From: Dechloromonas sp.
GTDB taxonomy: Bacteria; Pseudomonadota; Gammaproteobacteria; Burkholderiales; Rhodocyclaceae
Length of the DNA stretch: 64,000 bases
Direction: 5' to 3'
NCBI GenBank assembly: GCA_016790815.1
Contig: JAEUOG010000045.1
Span: forward strand, 43,802-107,801
The notes beneath the pieces are model-generated. The model had not been told where the DNA came from and did not search any database. It worked only from the letters and a program-made list of their open reading frames with translations. Below are positions 34,746 to 44,885 of the stretch, piece by piece; within the stretch, counting starts at the first letter, position 1, and every line of letters starts with the position of its first letter. The position numbers and the translations under genes were made by a program.

Positions 34746-36622
34746 GCGTCTTCTCCCATCTTGATGTCATCGACCTTGCGGCCGGACAAGACTTTTTTGA
34801 TGCTCTGGTCCATACGGCGATGGGCAAAAGCTTGTGTTTCGAAGCCAAGGTCATCCATGGCGATGTTGATCAGGCGGCGATTTTCGCCAGCCATGGTTTC
34901 GCGCAACTTGGCGATGGTCGCGACTATCTTGGCCGTTTCGGCCTCGTTGAGCAGATGTGGATCCTCTTTCAAGGCCGCCTCAGTCGCCTCAATCATGCGC
35001 TGCGCCTCAACCTGCGCTTCCTTGAGCGCGCGGTTCATCGCATCGTCCTTGGCGTGCTCCATGGAATCCTTGAGCATGCCGGCAATCTCGTCGTCCGAGA
35101 GGCCGTACGACGGTTTGACGTTCACGCTGGCCTCGACACCTGTCGTCTGCTCGCGCGCCGCGACAGAAAGCAAGCCATCGGCATCGACCTGAAAGGTCAC
35201 GCGAATGCGCGCCGCGCCCGCCACCATCGGCGGAATGCCGCGCAGTTCGAAGCGCGCCAGCGAACGGCAGTCGCTGACCAATTCCCGCTCGCCTTGAACG
35301 ACGTGTATCGCCATCGCCGTCTGGCCATCCTTGAAGGTGGTGAACTCTTGAGCACGGGCCGTCGGAATGGTCGAATTGCGCGGAATGACCTTTTCAGTCA
35401 GGCCGCCCATCGTTTCCAGGCCAAGCGACAGCGGAATGACGTCGAGCAGCAACCAGTCGTCCTTGCCGGTCTTGTTGCCAACCAGCAGATTCGCCTGTGT
35501 AGCCGCACCCAGCGCGACAACCTTGTCCGGATCCAGATTGGTCAGCGGGTCCTGGCGGAAAAAATCGCCAACAGCCTTCTGGACCTGTGGCATGCGCGTC
35601 GATCCCCCCACCATGACGACACCCTTGATATCCTCCACGCGCAAACCAGCGTCACGAAGCGCCTTTTTTACAGGCTGCAGGGTCTTCGAAATCAGGGTCT
35701 TTGCAATCGCGGCAAAGGTGGGGACATCAAGCTTGATATCAACCACTTCACCTGATTTCAGTCGAACCGTGATCTGGGCTTCCGGATTGTGGGTAAGGTA
35801 TTCCTTGGCTTCACGGCAACGCATCATCAACAGTCGGCCGTCTTCGGGTGACAACGGCTGCAGTTTGGCTTGCTCGATAACCCAGCAGAAGATGCGGTGG
35901 TCAAAATCGTCCCCGCCCAGCGCCGAATCGCCACCAGTGGACATGACTTCGAAAACGCCCTTGGTCAGCTTCAAAATCGAAATATCGAACGTGCCACCGC
36001 CGAGGTCATAGACCGCATAGACACCTTCAGCCGCATTATCAAGGCCATAGGCAATGGCCGCTGCCGTCGGTTCATTGAGCAGGCGCAGCACAGTCAGGCC
36101 AGCTAGCTGAGCCGCATCCTTGGTGGCCTGACGCTGAGCATCGTCAAAATAGGCCGGTACGGTGATGACAGCCCCAACCAGATCGCCGCCAAGAGCCATC
36201 TCGGCACGCCCTTTCAGGCTCTTCAGAACTTCGGCCGAAACTTCGACCGGACTTTTTACGCCGGCAATCGTCCTGACCTTGACCATACCCGGCGCTTCGA
36301 CGAAGTCATAGGGCATTGATTCAACGTGAGAAATATCCTTGAGGCCACGACCCATGAAGCGCTTGACCGATACGATGGTGTTGCGTGGATCGATAGCCTG
36401 CTTGGTCTGGGCGTCGTAACCGACTGCAGTAGTGTTGTCAGCGTGATAGCGTACGACAGACGGCAGCAGGGGGCGACCCTGCTCGTCGTTCAGGCAGACA
36501 GCCATCCCGCTTCGTACGGTTGCTACCAGCGAGTTGGTGGTGCCGAGGTCAATGCCTACAGCGAGCTTGTGCTCATGGGGAGCTGCCGACTCACCTGGCT
36601 CGGCAATTTGAAACAGGGCCAT
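34742..36622 (-). CDS. hscA: Fe-S chaperone HscA (Hsp70)
   Basis: A 626-residue Hsp70 specialised for Fe-S transfer. The ATPase domain shows [47 protein letters not shown] and [14 protein letters not shown]; the substrate domain begins about residue 390 ([20 protein letters not shown]). It acts with HscB to release clusters from IscU. Two bases separate it from hscB. Length and order are normal. Confidence 0.97.
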   Translation of the reverse strand: MALFQIAEPGESAAPHEHKLAVGIDLGTTNSLVATVRSGMAVCLNDEQGRPLLPSVVRYHADNTTAVGYDAQTKQAIDPRNTIVSVKRFMGRGLKDISHVESMPYDFVEAPGMVKVRTIAGVKSPVEVSAEVLKSLKGRAEMALGGDLVGAVITVPAYFDDAQRQATKDAAQLAGLTVLRLLNEPTAAAIAYGLDNAAEGVYAVYDLGGGTFDISILKLTKGVFEVMSTGGDSALGGDDFDHRIFCWVIEQAKLQPLSPEDGRLLMMRCREAKEYLTHNPEAQITVRLKSGEVVDIKLDVPTFAAIAKTLISKTLQPVKKALRDAGLRVEDIKGVVMVGGSTRMPQVQKAVGDFFRQDPLTNLDPDKVVALGAATQANLLVGNKTGKDDWLLLDVIPLSLGLETMGGLTEKVIPRNSTIPTARAQEFTTFKDGQTAMAIHVVQGERELVSDCRSLARFELRGIPPMVAGAARIRVTFQVDADGLLSVAAREQTTGVEASVNVKPSYGLSDDEIAGMLKDSMEHAKDDAMNRALKEAQVEAQRMIEATEAALKEDPHLLNEAETAKIVATIAKLRETMAGENRRLINIAMDDLGFETQAFAHRRMDQSIKKVLSGRKVDDIKMGEDA

Positions 36623-36624
36623 TG

Positions 36625-37149
36625 TTATTCTTCCAGCGACGCAAGCGCGTCATCGATTTCGTTCAGCAGTTTTTCCAGAAACATTAGCCGACGGACACGG
36701 TCCGTAGCCAACGCGTGATCGCCGGCGTCGAAGAGGCTGCCAAGCTCCTCATAGCGACCGAGAATATCGCCACGCAATCGGTTATGCAGATGCTCAAGTT
36801 CGTGGTGATCGCCGCCGTTACGCGCCTCCATCACGGCCTCGCGCCATTCCATCTGCTCCATCAGGAAATCGGCAGGCATGGCGGTATTGTTCTCCGCCTG
36901 GATATCGTGCCCAGCCAAATGAAGCAAATACTTGGCGCGATCCAGCGGCTTTTTCAGCGTCTGGTAGGCTTCGTTGGCGTGCGTAGCCCATTGCATCGAG
37001 AGCCTGCGTTCAGCATCACCGGCGTTGGCAAACCTGTCAGGATGAACCTGTGCCTGAATATCGCGATAGCGGGAGTCGAGGTCAGACAAATCGAGTCGGA
37101 AGCCCGGATTTAACCCGAACAGGGAGAAATGGTCGGCTCGAAAATCCAT
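36625..37149 (-). CDS. hscB: Fe-S co-chaperone HscB (J-domain)
   Basis: A 174-residue protein with an N-terminal J-domain ([19 protein letters not shown], then [20 protein letters not shown] with the HPD motif) and a C-terminal three-helix IscU-binding domain. It stimulates HscA and delivers IscU. Its start codon shares one base with the iscA stop. Confidence 0.95.
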   Translation of the reverse strand: MDFRADHFSLFGLNPGFRLDLSDLDSRYRDIQAQVHPDRFANAGDAERRLSMQWATHANEAYQTLKKPLDRAKYLLHLAGHDIQAENNTAMPADFLMEQMEWREAVMEARNGGDHHELEHLHNRLRGDILGRYEELGSLFDAGDHALATDRVRRLMFLEKLLNEIDDALASLEE

Positions 37150-37472
37150 CAGACGTTAAACGATTCGCCGCAACCGCACTGATCCTTGACATTCGGATTA
37201 TTGAACTTGAAACCTTCGTTCAAGCCTTCACGAGCAAAGTCCAGTTCCATTCCCTCGAGGTAAGGCATGCTCTTGGCGTCGACAATGACCTTGACGCCAT
37301 TGTGCTCGAAGACCAGATCATCGGGATTCACCTCGTCCACGAACTCCAGCTTGTACGCCATGCCGGAACAGCCGCTGGTTCGCACACCGAGGCGCAGGCC
37401 AATGCCTTTGCCCCGTTTGGCCAGGAAATTGGCGACGTGTGTAGCCGCCTTATCGCTCAAGGTGACACCCAT
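37149..37472 (-). CDS. iscA: A-type Fe-S carrier IscA
   Basis: A 107-residue A-type scaffold/carrier. The three conserved cysteines are in [15 protein letters not shown] and [31 protein letters not shown] begins the fold. It transfers clusters or iron to apo-proteins. Located between iscU and hscB as in E. coli. Confidence 0.96.
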   Translation of the reverse strand: MGVTLSDKAATHVANFLAKRGKGIGLRLGVRTSGCSGMAYKLEFVDEVNPDDLVFEHNGVKVIVDAKSMPYLEGMELDFAREGLNEGFKFNNPNVKDQCGCGESFNV

Positions 37473-37474
37473 GC

Positions 37475-37858
37475 TTATTCTCCGTGCTTTTTCTTGTAAT
37501 CGGCCACAGCTGCCTTAATGGCATCCTCGGCCAGAATCGAACAGTGAATTTTAACCGGCGGCAGGGCCAACTCTTCGGCGATTTCGGTGTTTTTGATCGA
37601 CAAGGCCTGATCAACCGTCTTGCCCTTTACCCATTCGGTCACGAGAGAGGACGACGCGATCGCCGAACCGCAACCATAGGTCTTGAACTTGGCATCTTCG
37701 ATGACGCCGGATTTATTGACCTTGATCTGCAATTTCATCACGTCACCGCAGGCCGGCGCGCCCACCATACCTGTACCAACCCCGTCATCTTCCTTGCCAA
37801 AGGAACCCACGTTACGCGGATTTTCATAGTGATCAATGACTTTTACGCTGTAGCTCAT
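37475..37858 (-). CDS. iscU: Fe-S scaffold IscU
   Basis: A 127-residue scaffold. Cluster ligands are Cys37 in [13 protein letters not shown] with its adjacent Asp, Cys63 in [13 protein letters not shown] and Cys106 in [16 protein letters not shown], the HscA recognition motif, precedes the last. [11 protein letters not shown] is the standard N-terminus. Length is normal. Confidence 0.97.
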   Translation of the reverse strand: MSYSVKVIDHYENPRNVGSFGKEDDGVGTGMVGAPACGDVMKLQIKVNKSGVIEDAKFKTYGCGSAIASSSLVTEWVKGKTVDQALSIKNTEIAEELALPPVKIHCSILAEDAIKAAVADYKKKHGE

Positions 37859-37879
37859 GCTGTTTCTCCTGAAATTTCT

Positions 37880-39091
37880 TTAGTGTGCGGCCCACTGAAC
37901 GGTGCTGAGATCAATACCGTCCTTGAACATTTCCCACAACGGAGAAAGCTCACGTAACTTTCCAACTTTCGCATGCAACAATTTGATTGCATAGTCGATT
38001 TCATCTTCTGTTGTAAAACGACCAATGCTGAATCTAATTGAACTGTGGGCCAGTTCATCATCGCGACCCAGGGCACGCAGCACGTAAGATGGCTCAAGGC
38101 TGGCGGAGGTGCAGGCCGAACCTGACGACACTGCCAGATCCTTGATCGCCATGATCATCGACTCGCCTTCAACATAAGCAAAGCTGATATTCAGATTGTG
38201 CACCACCCGCTGCGTCAGATCGCCATTGACGAAGGTTTCCTCAATGTCCTGCAAACCTTTCAGCAACTTGTCGCGCAATGCGCCGACACGCTTGTTCTCT
38301 TCAGCCATTTCTTCTCGTGCCAGACGGAAACACTCACCCATGCCGACAATTTGGTGCGTCGGCAGCGTGCCCGAGCGAAAACCACGCTCGTGGCCACCGC
38401 CGTGCATTTGCGCTTCGAGGCGAATACGCGGCTTGCGCCGTACGTACAGAGCACCAATACCCTTGGGGCCGTATGTCTTGTGAGCACAGAAGCTCATCAA
38501 ATCGACCTTGAGTTTGCTCAGATCTATCTCGACCTTGCCGGTCGCTTGAGCAGCATCGACGTGGAAGATGATGCCCTTCTCGCGGCAGATTTCGCCCAGT
38601 TCGGCAATCGGCTGGATGACGCCGACTTCATTGTTGACGAACATCACCGAAGCAAGCACGGTATCCGGACGAATCGCAGCCTTGAAAACATCCAGATCAA
38701 GCAGGCCATCTTCCTTGACGTCGAGATAGGTCGCCTCAAAGCCTTGGCGTTCCATTTCGCGCACGGTGTCCAGGACGGCTTTGTGCTCGGTCTTGACCGT
38801 GATGATATGTTTGCCCTTGGTTCCGGCATAGAAATTGGCTGCACCCTTGATGGCGAGATTGTTGGACTCTGTAGCACCGGAGGTCCACACGATTTCCTTT
38901 GGATCAGCGCCAACCAGCGCGGCAACTTGCTCGCGCGCCTCTTCGACTGCCGCATCGGCAACCCAGCCGAAGCTGTGCGAACGCGATGCGGGATTGCCGA
39001 AGTGCTCGCACAGATAGGGAATCATTTTTGCGGCAACACGGGGGTCGACCGGGGTGGTTGCCGAGTAATCCAGGTAAATGGGGAGTTTCAT
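37880..39091 (-). CDS. iscS: Cysteine desulfurase IscS
   Basis: A 403-residue PLP enzyme that mobilises sulfur from cysteine. [15 protein letters not shown] starts the fold, [20 protein letters not shown] contains the PLP lysine and [20 protein letters not shown] the persulfide cysteine on the mobile loop. The ATG at 39091 is preferred; one two codons upstream (39097) is possible. It sits directly before iscU, and 41 bp after a second desulfurase gene. Confidence 0.97.
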   Translation of the reverse strand: MKLPIYLDYSATTPVDPRVAAKMIPYLCEHFGNPASRSHSFGWVADAAVEEAREQVAALVGADPKEIVWTSGATESNNLAIKGAANFYAGTKGKHIITVKTEHKAVLDTVREMERQGFEATYLDVKEDGLLDLDVFKAAIRPDTVLASVMFVNNEVGVIQPIAELGEICREKGIIFHVDAAQATGKVEIDLSKLKVDLMSFCAHKTYGPKGIGALYVRRKPRIRLEAQMHGGGHERGFRSGTLPTHQIVGMGECFRLAREEMAEENKRVGALRDKLLKGLQDIEETFVNGDLTQRVVHNLNISFAYVEGESMIMAIKDLAVSSGSACTSASLEPSYVLRALGRDDELAHSSIRFSIGRFTTEDEIDYAIKLLHAKVGKLRELSPLWEMFKDGIDLSTVQWAAH

Positions 39092-39132
39092 CGTCATTCT
39101 CGCTAAGTCGGGTTGTTCAGACAGCGCGTCAT

Positions 39133-40287
39133 TCAACTGACGGCCGTCAATCCTTGCAGCCGTCCGACGGTCACCTGCAAGGCGTTGATAAATTGTTCGA
39201 TCTCTGCGTCCGTATTGCATGCACCAAGGCTCACTCGCACGGCGCCACGAGCGAAGTCTGCTGTCACCCCCATGGCCCGCAACACATGCGAAGGTTCCGG
39301 ATTGGCACTGGAACATGCGGCACCACTGGCTACGGCAAATCCTTCTCGATCCAGCTTGCCTACCAAGGTTTCCCCATCGATGTTTGGAAAGGCGAAATAG
39401 CTGGTATTCGGCAAACGAGTCGCGTCCGTCGCAAAAATTCGCGCTCCCAATAGCGCCAGCCCAGCTTCCAAGCGCTCCTGCATAGCACGCATGCGGACCG
39501 GTAGTTCGGCAACGCGCGCCGCAGCAAGTTCCGCTGCCACACCAAATCCAACGATCGCCGGCACATTTTCGGTACCGGAACGCAGCCCACGCTCATGGCC
39601 ACCGCCCGCAATCAACGGTTGCAACTCGACATGCTTGTCGAGGACCAAAGCAGCCGACCCTTTTGGCCCGCCTGCCTTGTGCGCCGAGAGAGACATGGCA
39701 TGAACACCAACCGCGTTGAGGGCGCGAAAATCAATAGTCAGCTTGCCCAAGGCCTGAACAGCATCGGTATGAAACCAGGCACCAGTGGCCCTAGCAGCGC
39801 TCGCCACAGCAGCAACATCCTGCACGACACCGGTTTCGTTATTGGCCAGCATGACCGAGATCAGATTCGGCTTTTCCAGCAGGACCTCTGTGTAGTCGTC
39901 GATTTTGACCCTTCCAGCACCGTCGACCGCAAGATACCTGACTTCCCAGCCCCGTCGGGCCAATTGGGCCGCGGGCTTGAGTACGCAGGGGTGCTCCACG
40001 GCGCTAACGGCCAACAACCCGGGTTTTTGGCTCGCCGCAGCGCCTTTCAGGAAAAGATTGTTCGCCTCGCTGCCTCCACTGGTAAAGATCACCTCGGTTG
40101 GATGGGCATTGACCGCAGACGCAACTTTTTGTCGAGCTTCATCGATGGCTTGCCGTGCCTGCCTGCCAAATTCATGACGACTCGACGCGTTGCCGAACTG
40201 GCTTCCCAGCCACGGCAACATCGCTTCCAACACCCTTGGATCAAGCGGTGTCGTGGCATTGTGGTCGAGGTAAACAGGCCTGAACAT
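39133..40287 (-). CDS. Second cysteine desulfurase (NifS/IscS-like)
   Basis: A 384-residue desulfurase between iscR and isc[41 protein letters not shown] (PLP lysine) and [20 protein letters not shown] (active cysteine) are all intact, so it should be functional. It is clearly diverged from the adjacent IscS and has the shorter length of NifS-like group I enzymes. It may supply sulfur to a different acceptor or serve under different conditions. It begins 6 bp after the iscR stop. Confidence 0.9.
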   Translation of the reverse strand: MFRPVYLDHNATTPLDPRVLEAMLPWLGSQFGNASSRHEFGRQARQAIDEARQKVASAVNAHPTEVIFTSGGSEANNLFLKGAAASQKPGLLAVSAVEHPCVLKPAAQLARRGWEVRYLAVDGAGRVKIDDYTEVLLEKPNLISVMLANNETGVVQDVAAVASAARATGAWFHTDAVQALGKLTIDFRALNAVGVHAMSLSAHKAGGPKGSAALVLDKHVELQPLIAGGGHERGLRSGTENVPAIVGFGVAAELAAARVAELPVRMRAMQERLEAGLALLGARIFATDATRLPNTSYFAFPNIDGETLVGKLDREGFAVASGAACSSANPEPSHVLRAMGVTADFARGAVRVSLGACNTDAEIEQFINALQVTVGRLQGLTAVS

Positions 40288-40293
40288 GTTTTA

Positions 40294-40797
40294 TCAGGCG
40301 GCAAAAGGGGCTTTGTCGCGCCCGCTCCGGAGTCGCGGCTGAGGACCAAGGCGGCGCTTGTCTTCAAGAACAATGGTACCGGGAACACGCTTTGCCTTTT
40401 CGCACTCGACGAGTTCAGCAAGCGTAACAGCAGCAAGATAATCAAACATTTTTGCGTTAAGCGTCGACCACAGGTCGTGAGTCATGCAACGATGCTCGTC
40501 GTGGCAGTTTTCGCGGCCACCACACTGGGTTGCATCGAGCTGCTCGTCGACCGCACGAATAATGTCGGCTACCGACACCTGATCCAATGGCCGGGCAATA
40601 CAGTAGCCACCACCAGGGCCACGCACGCTGTCAACCAGCTTGTGACGACGCAGTTTGCCAAATAACTGCTCGAGATAGGACAACGATATCTTCTGCCGCT
40701 CACTGATGCTGGCGAGCGCCACCGGACCATCGTCGCCACGCATGGCAAGATCCATCATTGCCGTTACGGCAAAACGTCCTTTGGTCGTCAAACGCAT
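40294..40797 (-). CDS. iscR: Fe-S cluster regulator IscR
   Basis: A 167-residue Rrf2-family repressor starting at the ATG at 40797 (MRLTTKGRFAVTAMMDLAMR). The winged helix (SLSYLEQLFGKLRRHKLVDS, VRGPGGGYCIARP) and cluster ligands Cys92, Cys98 and Cys104 (CGGRENCHDEHRC) match E. coli positions. Holo-IscR represses this operon; a type-1 operator lies 16 bp upstream of the start. Confidence 0.96.
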   Translation of the reverse strand: MRLTTKGRFAVTAMMDLAMRGDDGPVALASISERQKISLSYLEQLFGKLRRHKLVDSVRGPGGGYCIARPLDQVSVADIIRAVDEQLDATQCGGRENCHDEHRCMTHDLWSTLNAKMFDYLAAVTLAELVECEKAKRVPGTIVLEDKRRLGPQPRLRSGRDKAPFAA

Positions 40798-40812
40798 TCT
40801 GAACCCCTGAAA

Positions 40813-40860
40813 ATAACCTACTGTTACAGTCAACTATATATACCATACAAAATTAGTCAA
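40813..40860 (-). promoter_or_regulatory. isc promoter with IscR type-1 operator
   Basis: On the minus strand a TTGACT (-35, 40860-40855) and TATAGT (-10, 40838-40833) are 16 bp apart. Overlapping the -10 and start region, 40837-40813 reads ATAGTTGACTGTAAC then AGTAGGTTAT, which fits the known IscR type-1 consensus (ATASYYGACTRWDWYAGTCR then RSTAT) at all but two positions. This layout explains repression by holo-IscR. The -35 overlaps the cysE stop codon. Confidence 0.75.
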
Positions 40861-41608
40861 CTATTTTGCTAAGATATTTCGGATCGAATACATCAGTCTG
40901 ATCGACATCCTGATCACACTTCACGCCTTGTGCGTCCAGTTCCTTGACCAACGAAGCCAATCGTCGATCCGTTTCTGCAGCATGATCGAGCAAGGCGTGA
41001 ATTGCCTTGGCGAGCGGGTCATCCTGATCGCGCCCCACCGCATAGGCAGAAAACCCCAGTTTTTCAGCTTGCTCCTCCCTCTGGCGACTTTGCTCAGCGC
41101 CATCGAGAACCCGCGCAGGATTGCCCACTGCGGTCGAGCCCGCAGGAACCGGTTTCGTGACCACGGCATTCGAACCGATCTTGGCGCCGGCGCTGATGGT
41201 AATCGGCCCGAGTACCATGGCACCAGCTCCGACCACCACGCCGTCTTCCAGGGTGGGATGACGCTTTCCTTTGTTCCATGAGGTACCACCGAGCGTAACC
41301 CCATGGTAGAGCGTCACATCATCACCGATGACGGCTGTCTCGCCGATCACGACGCCCATGCCATGATCAATGAAAAAACGACGCCCGATGGTGGCACCCG
41401 GATGAATTTCGATTCCAGTCAGCATCCGCGATAAATGGGCGGTAAACCGCCCCAGCCAGCGAAAACGATTCCCCCACAGCCAGTGGGCCAGGCGATGCAT
41501 GATGAGAGCGTGAATGCCAGGGTAGCAGGTGAGCACCTCCCAGAAAGATCGGGCTGCCGGATCTCGGTCAAAAACCGAACGGATGTCCTCACGCAAATTG
41601 CGGAACAT
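40853..41608 (-). CDS. cysE: Serine O-acetyltransferase
   Basis: A 251-residue left-handed beta-helix acetyltransferase making O-acetylserine for cysteine synthesis. [57 protein letters not shown] and [20 protein letters not shown] are the hexapeptide-repeat blocks with the catalytic His-Asp. The tail is longer than in the short EpsC type. It lies upstream of the isc operon on the same strand, linking cysteine supply to Fe-S assembly. Confidence 0.95.
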   Translation of the reverse strand: MFRNLREDIRSVFDRDPAARSFWEVLTCYPGIHALIMHRLAHWLWGNRFRWLGRFTAHLSRMLTGIEIHPGATIGRRFFIDHGMGVVIGETAVIGDDVTLYHGVTLGGTSWNKGKRHPTLEDGVVVGAGAMVLGPITISAGAKIGSNAVVTKPVPAGSTAVGNPARVLDGAEQSRQREEQAEKLGFSAYAVGRDQDDPLAKAIHALLDHAAETDRRLASLVKELDAQGVKCDQDVDQTDVFDPKYLSKIVD

Positions 41609-41735
41609 GAAGCCTGATCTCCCTATTGAATGGAGGGCGATTTTAGAATACTCGACTGAATTTGTCAGCTATTTTCCCGCGGATATGAGACTGTATAAGT
41701 TTATAATCCGCAACTTACCGCACAGCACGCCTTCT

Positions 41736-43499
41736 ATGACCACACGACTTGCACCGCTTTTTGCAGCTTTCATTTTGCTTGCCGGTTGTGCGTCAGCACC
41801 ACCCAATCCAGGCGCCAGTGCGCGAGGCGACTTCACCCAAACCCAAAAATACCTTTCATGGCTGGTCGACCGTGAAATGGCGCAAAACGAAATCACCGGC
41901 ATCAGCATCGCGCTCGTCGATGACCAAAAAGTCATCTGGCAACAAGGCTTTGGCTACTCCGATCTGGAAAACCGAATCCAGGCCACCCCGGAAACCGTGT
42001 ATCGCGCTGGCTCGATTGCCAAGGTTTTCACAGCAGCGGCAGCCATGCAATTGGCGGAGCAAGGTAAGCTGAACATCGATCAGCCTCTAGCCAACGCCCT
42101 CCCTGAATTCTCAATTCGGAGCCGCTTTCCGAATACCGATCCAGTGACGCCACGCAACATCATGTGCCACCACTCGGGACTACCATCGAATTTCCTGCTA
42201 GGCCTCTTTGTGCGGGAACCCGATCGTTTCGATTCCGTCGTCTCCCATATCCGGGACGAATACCAGACCTTCCCCGCCAATTACGTATTTTCCTATTCCA
42301 ATCTTGGCATGGCACTGCTCGGAGCAGCGATCCAAAAATTAAGTGGAGAACCGTTCGATACCTACATGGCGCAACGTTTCTTCCAGCCACTAGGCATGAC
42401 TCAGAGTAGTTTCGTACCCCGCCCCATCGCCAAAGCCTATGACCGGAACAAGGAAATCGAGGTTTTTTCGCTGCGCGACATGCCTGCAGCAAACCTGCTG
42501 AGCAACGTTGTTGATCTCAGCCAATTCTTGAAAATGCAGTTTGCCGATGGCAAGGCCGGCGACATCCAGGTTCTCTCGGCAGCGTCGACCCAGGAGATGG
42601 TCCGCATCCAGAACAAGAATTTCCCGATGACCTTCGGCCAATATGTCGGCCTGGGCTGGATGATGAGCGGCATTGACGTACCGGGCGGAGGCTCCGTTGC
42701 GAGCCACGGAGGCTCGCTACCTGACTCCCACAGCATGATGGCCATTCTGCCAGAGCACAAACTGGGTGTTGTAGTCCTGTCAAACTCCTCCTCGTCACAC
42801 GTTGCCGTCTCGAAAATCGCCGCAGAAGCGCTACGCCTGATGCTTGAAGCCAAGACCGGCATCCGTCAGGAATCCACAGTTCCTGCACGTGCGGCAGAGC
42901 GCGCACCGACGGCGGACGAATTGCGGGAATTCAATGGAAATTTCGACACCATGGTTGGTCTGGCCAGAATCAGCACCAGGGATGGCCAGATTGACGCCGA
43001 GGCGGCCGGCCACCAGTTCCGGCTGGTACCGCACGAAGATGGCTTATTTACGATCAAATATCGACTCTTCGGCATGATGGCAGTGCGCGTCGGCGCCTTC
43101 GAGGATATCCACCTCTCGATGGCCAACGTCGACGGTCGGCAAATCATTGTGGGCAGAATTGGCAGTGAATCACTGATTTTCGGCGAAAAGCTTAAACCGA
43201 CGACCATCCCCGAGGGTTTCTGGAAAAACCTTGGGCATTACGAAATCGTTGGCAAAATCGATGGCCCCACGCCGGACAAGCTGTTGCTCAGGGAAGATAA
43301 CGGCTTACTGGTCGGTGAAGCTCACTTCCCGGAAGTTCCCAACCTCCTCCTGCGCATAGCCTTCCATGCCGTTTCTGAAAACGAGGTAGTCACAGCTGGC
43401 TTGGGAACCGGTCGTGGCGACACCCTCCGCCTGATTGGCTCCGGCGACGATGCGACACTGGGCTTTTCCGGAATTCAACTACGCAAGAAACTGAACTAG
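41736..43499 (+). CDS. Lipoprotein serine hydrolase (class C beta-lactamase/PBP-like)
   Basis: A 587-residue protein from the ATG at 41736, with a lipoprotein signal (FAAFILLAGCAS, Cys18). The serine hydrolase domain has SIAK (Ser93-Lys96), YSN (Tyr187-Asn189) and a C-terminal GWMMSG / ASHGGSLPDSHS region with the HxG-like third motif. Residues 400-587 form an extra domain with beta-rich pattern (DUF3471-like). A TATAAT lies at 41702-41707. It is followed after 3 bp by an acyl carrier protein, so an acyl-ester substrate rather than a beta-lactam is plausible; this is inference. Confidence 0.8.
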   Translation: MTTRLAPLFAAFILLAGCASAPPNPGASARGDFTQTQKYLSWLVDREMAQNEITGISIALVDDQKVIWQQGFGYSDLENRIQATPETVYRAGSIAKVFTAAAAMQLAEQGKLNIDQPLANALPEFSIRSRFPNTDPVTPRNIMCHHSGLPSNFLLGLFVREPDRFDSVVSHIRDEYQTFPANYVFSYSNLGMALLGAAIQKLSGEPFDTYMAQRFFQPLGMTQSSFVPRPIAKAYDRNKEIEVFSLRDMPAANLLSNVVDLSQFLKMQFADGKAGDIQVLSAASTQEMVRIQNKNFPMTFGQYVGLGWMMSGIDVPGGGSVASHGGSLPDSHSMMAILPEHKLGVVVLSNSSSSHVAVSKIAAEALRLMLEAKTGIRQESTVPARAAERAPTADELREFNGNFDTMVGLARISTRDGQIDAEAAGHQFRLVPHEDGLFTIKYRLFGMMAVRVGAFEDIHLSMANVDGRQIIVGRIGSESLIFGEKLKPTTIPEGFWKNLGHYEIVGKIDGPTPDKLLLREDNGLLVGEAHFPEVPNLLLRIAFHAVSENEVVTAGLGTGRGDTLRLIGSGDDATLGFSGIQLRKKLN

Positions 43500-43502
43500 A
43501 AC

Positions 43503-43769
43503 ATGAACGACCTGCACCAGGAACTGAAGGCATTCATCATCGAGACGATGAATTTGGAGGACGTCACTCCTGAGGACATCGGTGACGACACCTTGCTTTT
43601 TGCTGAGAACGGATTGAATCTCGATTCAATCGATGCGCTTGAATTGGTTCTTGGACTCAAGAAAAAGTATGGGATTACTTTGGAAGCCAACGACGAGCAA
43701 ACACGGCAAAGCCTTAAGACGGTCTCATCGATAAGTGCAATGGTACTGGCACATCGTACGAAAATCTGA
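43503..43769 (+). CDS. Acyl carrier protein-like
   Basis: An 88-residue phosphopantetheine-binding protein. LNLDSIDALELVLGLKKKYG contains the attachment serine (Ser42 in DSI). It is too divergent to be the fatty-acid AcpP and has no adjacent fab genes, so it is a specialised carrier. The gene starts 3 bp after the lipoprotein hydrolase and is closed by a strong terminator. The partner acyltransferase or ligase is not in the window. Confidence 0.85.
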   Translation: MNDLHQELKAFIIETMNLEDVTPEDIGDDTLLFAENGLNLDSIDALELVLGLKKKYGITLEANDEQTRQSLKTVSSISAMVLAHRTKI

Positions 43770-43850
43770 CCGATTTGCTCATTCACCAAATGAAGAAACG
43801 CAACCCAGCCCGTTAGGGGCCACCTTGAATCGCACTTGGCCAAAAAAGTA

Positions 43851-43876
43851 AAAACCCCCGAATCGTCGGGGGTTTT
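43851..43876. terminator. Strong bidirectional terminator
   Basis: AAAACCCCCGA and TCGGGGGTTTT form an 11-bp perfect stem around ATCG. Flanking A and T runs allow it to act for the rightward acyl carrier gene and the leftward PEP-CTERM gene. Confidence 0.9.
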
Positions 43877-43916
43877 AAGTATTTACTATACTTAGCTTGG
43901 CACAAGCTAGGCTACT

Positions 43917-44741
43917 TCAGCGCGTCGAAACCTCCTTTTTTCTGCGCATGCGGATCAACCCCAACAATCCAACACCAGCGAGAAGCAGCGACCCTGGCTC
44001 CGGAACGCCGTTGGAAGTACCACCACAACTGGAGGACTGACCTACTCCGGACTTGGCCGTTGCACAACCAGCGATAGATGAGAGCTTGAATGCATCGTTT
44101 CGGTCCGGCGAAGATAGCGATGCCCCAATCAACCAGTATGACGAATATGTGCTATTGGCAAAACTCTGCGAAAAAGTCCCAGTGGAATTTTGTTGCGCGG
44201 AGGGAATAGAGACGTTGCCGTTCGAGATAACGTTCCAACCCGTTGGCAAACTACTCCAGGTCACACCAGCCCCCCACGTACCCGACGAAAACCCTTGAGC
44301 ACCATCGTTACCGGTATATGCAAGCACGGTGTAATCCGCATCGTAGCCGACATAACTGAACACCGCTGACTGGAGGTTTACAGGACCATTGGTAAACGAC
44401 AACAACGCCATTTCGTAGCGTTCTTGGTTATCAATTGCGTGCCACGGGTGGCTGCTCTCGTTTGGGTCGCCGGCATTGATGTCGTTGTTTTTTAATCCTA
44501 GGCCAGGAGAGTAGGATATCAGATTCTGCTTTTCAAGCTCAGTATTCGTTCCATTTCGCGTATTGGCCCAGCCAGATGTAGAAACAGTAGCAGTTGTTCC
44601 AGTAGCGCTAGCAGATGCAGCCACCCCGTTCACGACGCTCTGCGTTCCGACACTCCAACTCGTCCACGTCGTTGCAGCTGACACGGACCCGCACAAGGCC
44701 AGCGAAAGGCACCCTGCAACAACACTCGAAATTTTCTTCAT
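43917..44741 (-). CDS. PEP-CTERM sorted exported protein
   Basis: A 274-residue secreted protein starting at the ATG at 44741, with a signal peptide (MKKISSVVAGCLSLALCGSV). The mature part is Ser/Thr/Asn/Gly-rich without recognised domains (YTVLAYTGNDGAQGFSSGTW). The C-terminus is a textbook sorting signal: VPEPGSLLLAGVGLLGLIRM followed by RRKK, processed by an exosortase (XrtA/EpsH). No exosortase is in the window. A sigma-54-like promoter lies just upstream, and PrsT is the next gene on the same strand. Confidence 0.9.
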   Translation of the reverse strand: MKKISSVVAGCLSLALCGSVSAATTWTSWSVGTQSVVNGVAASASATGTTATVSTSGWANTRNGTNTELEKQNLISYSPGLGLKNNDINAGDPNESSHPWHAIDNQERYEMALLSFTNGPVNLQSAVFSYVGYDADYTVLAYTGNDGAQGFSSGTWGAGVTWSSLPTGWNVISNGNVSIPSAQQNSTGTFSQSFANSTYSSYWLIGASLSSPDRNDAFKLSSIAGCATAKSGVGQSSSCGGTSNGVPEPGSLLLAGVGLLGLIRMRRKKEVSTR

Positions 44742-44778
44742 CTCAGACTCCACAACGTAGATTCAACGGACAGTTAAA

Positions 44779-44794
44779 AGCGACAACCATGCCA
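44779..44794 (-). promoter_or_regulatory. Sigma-54-like promoter of the PEP-CTERM gene
   Basis: On the minus strand the sequence reads TGGCATGGTTGTCGCT. Against the sigma-54 consensus TGGCACG-N4-TTGCW it keeps the -24 GG and -12 GC dinucleotides at exact spacing and differs at two weaker positions. Transcription would start about 25-30 bp before the ATG at 44741. PEP-CTERM genes of relatives are known to be controlled by RpoN with PrsK-PrsR. Confidence 0.6.
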
Positions 44795-44885
44795 GAACTT
44801 TATTTTGTTTATAATCAACAAATTAGAAACACACATTCCATGTTCATAGTGAGTTTGTAAAAACTTCCGACACATTGTCGATCAT

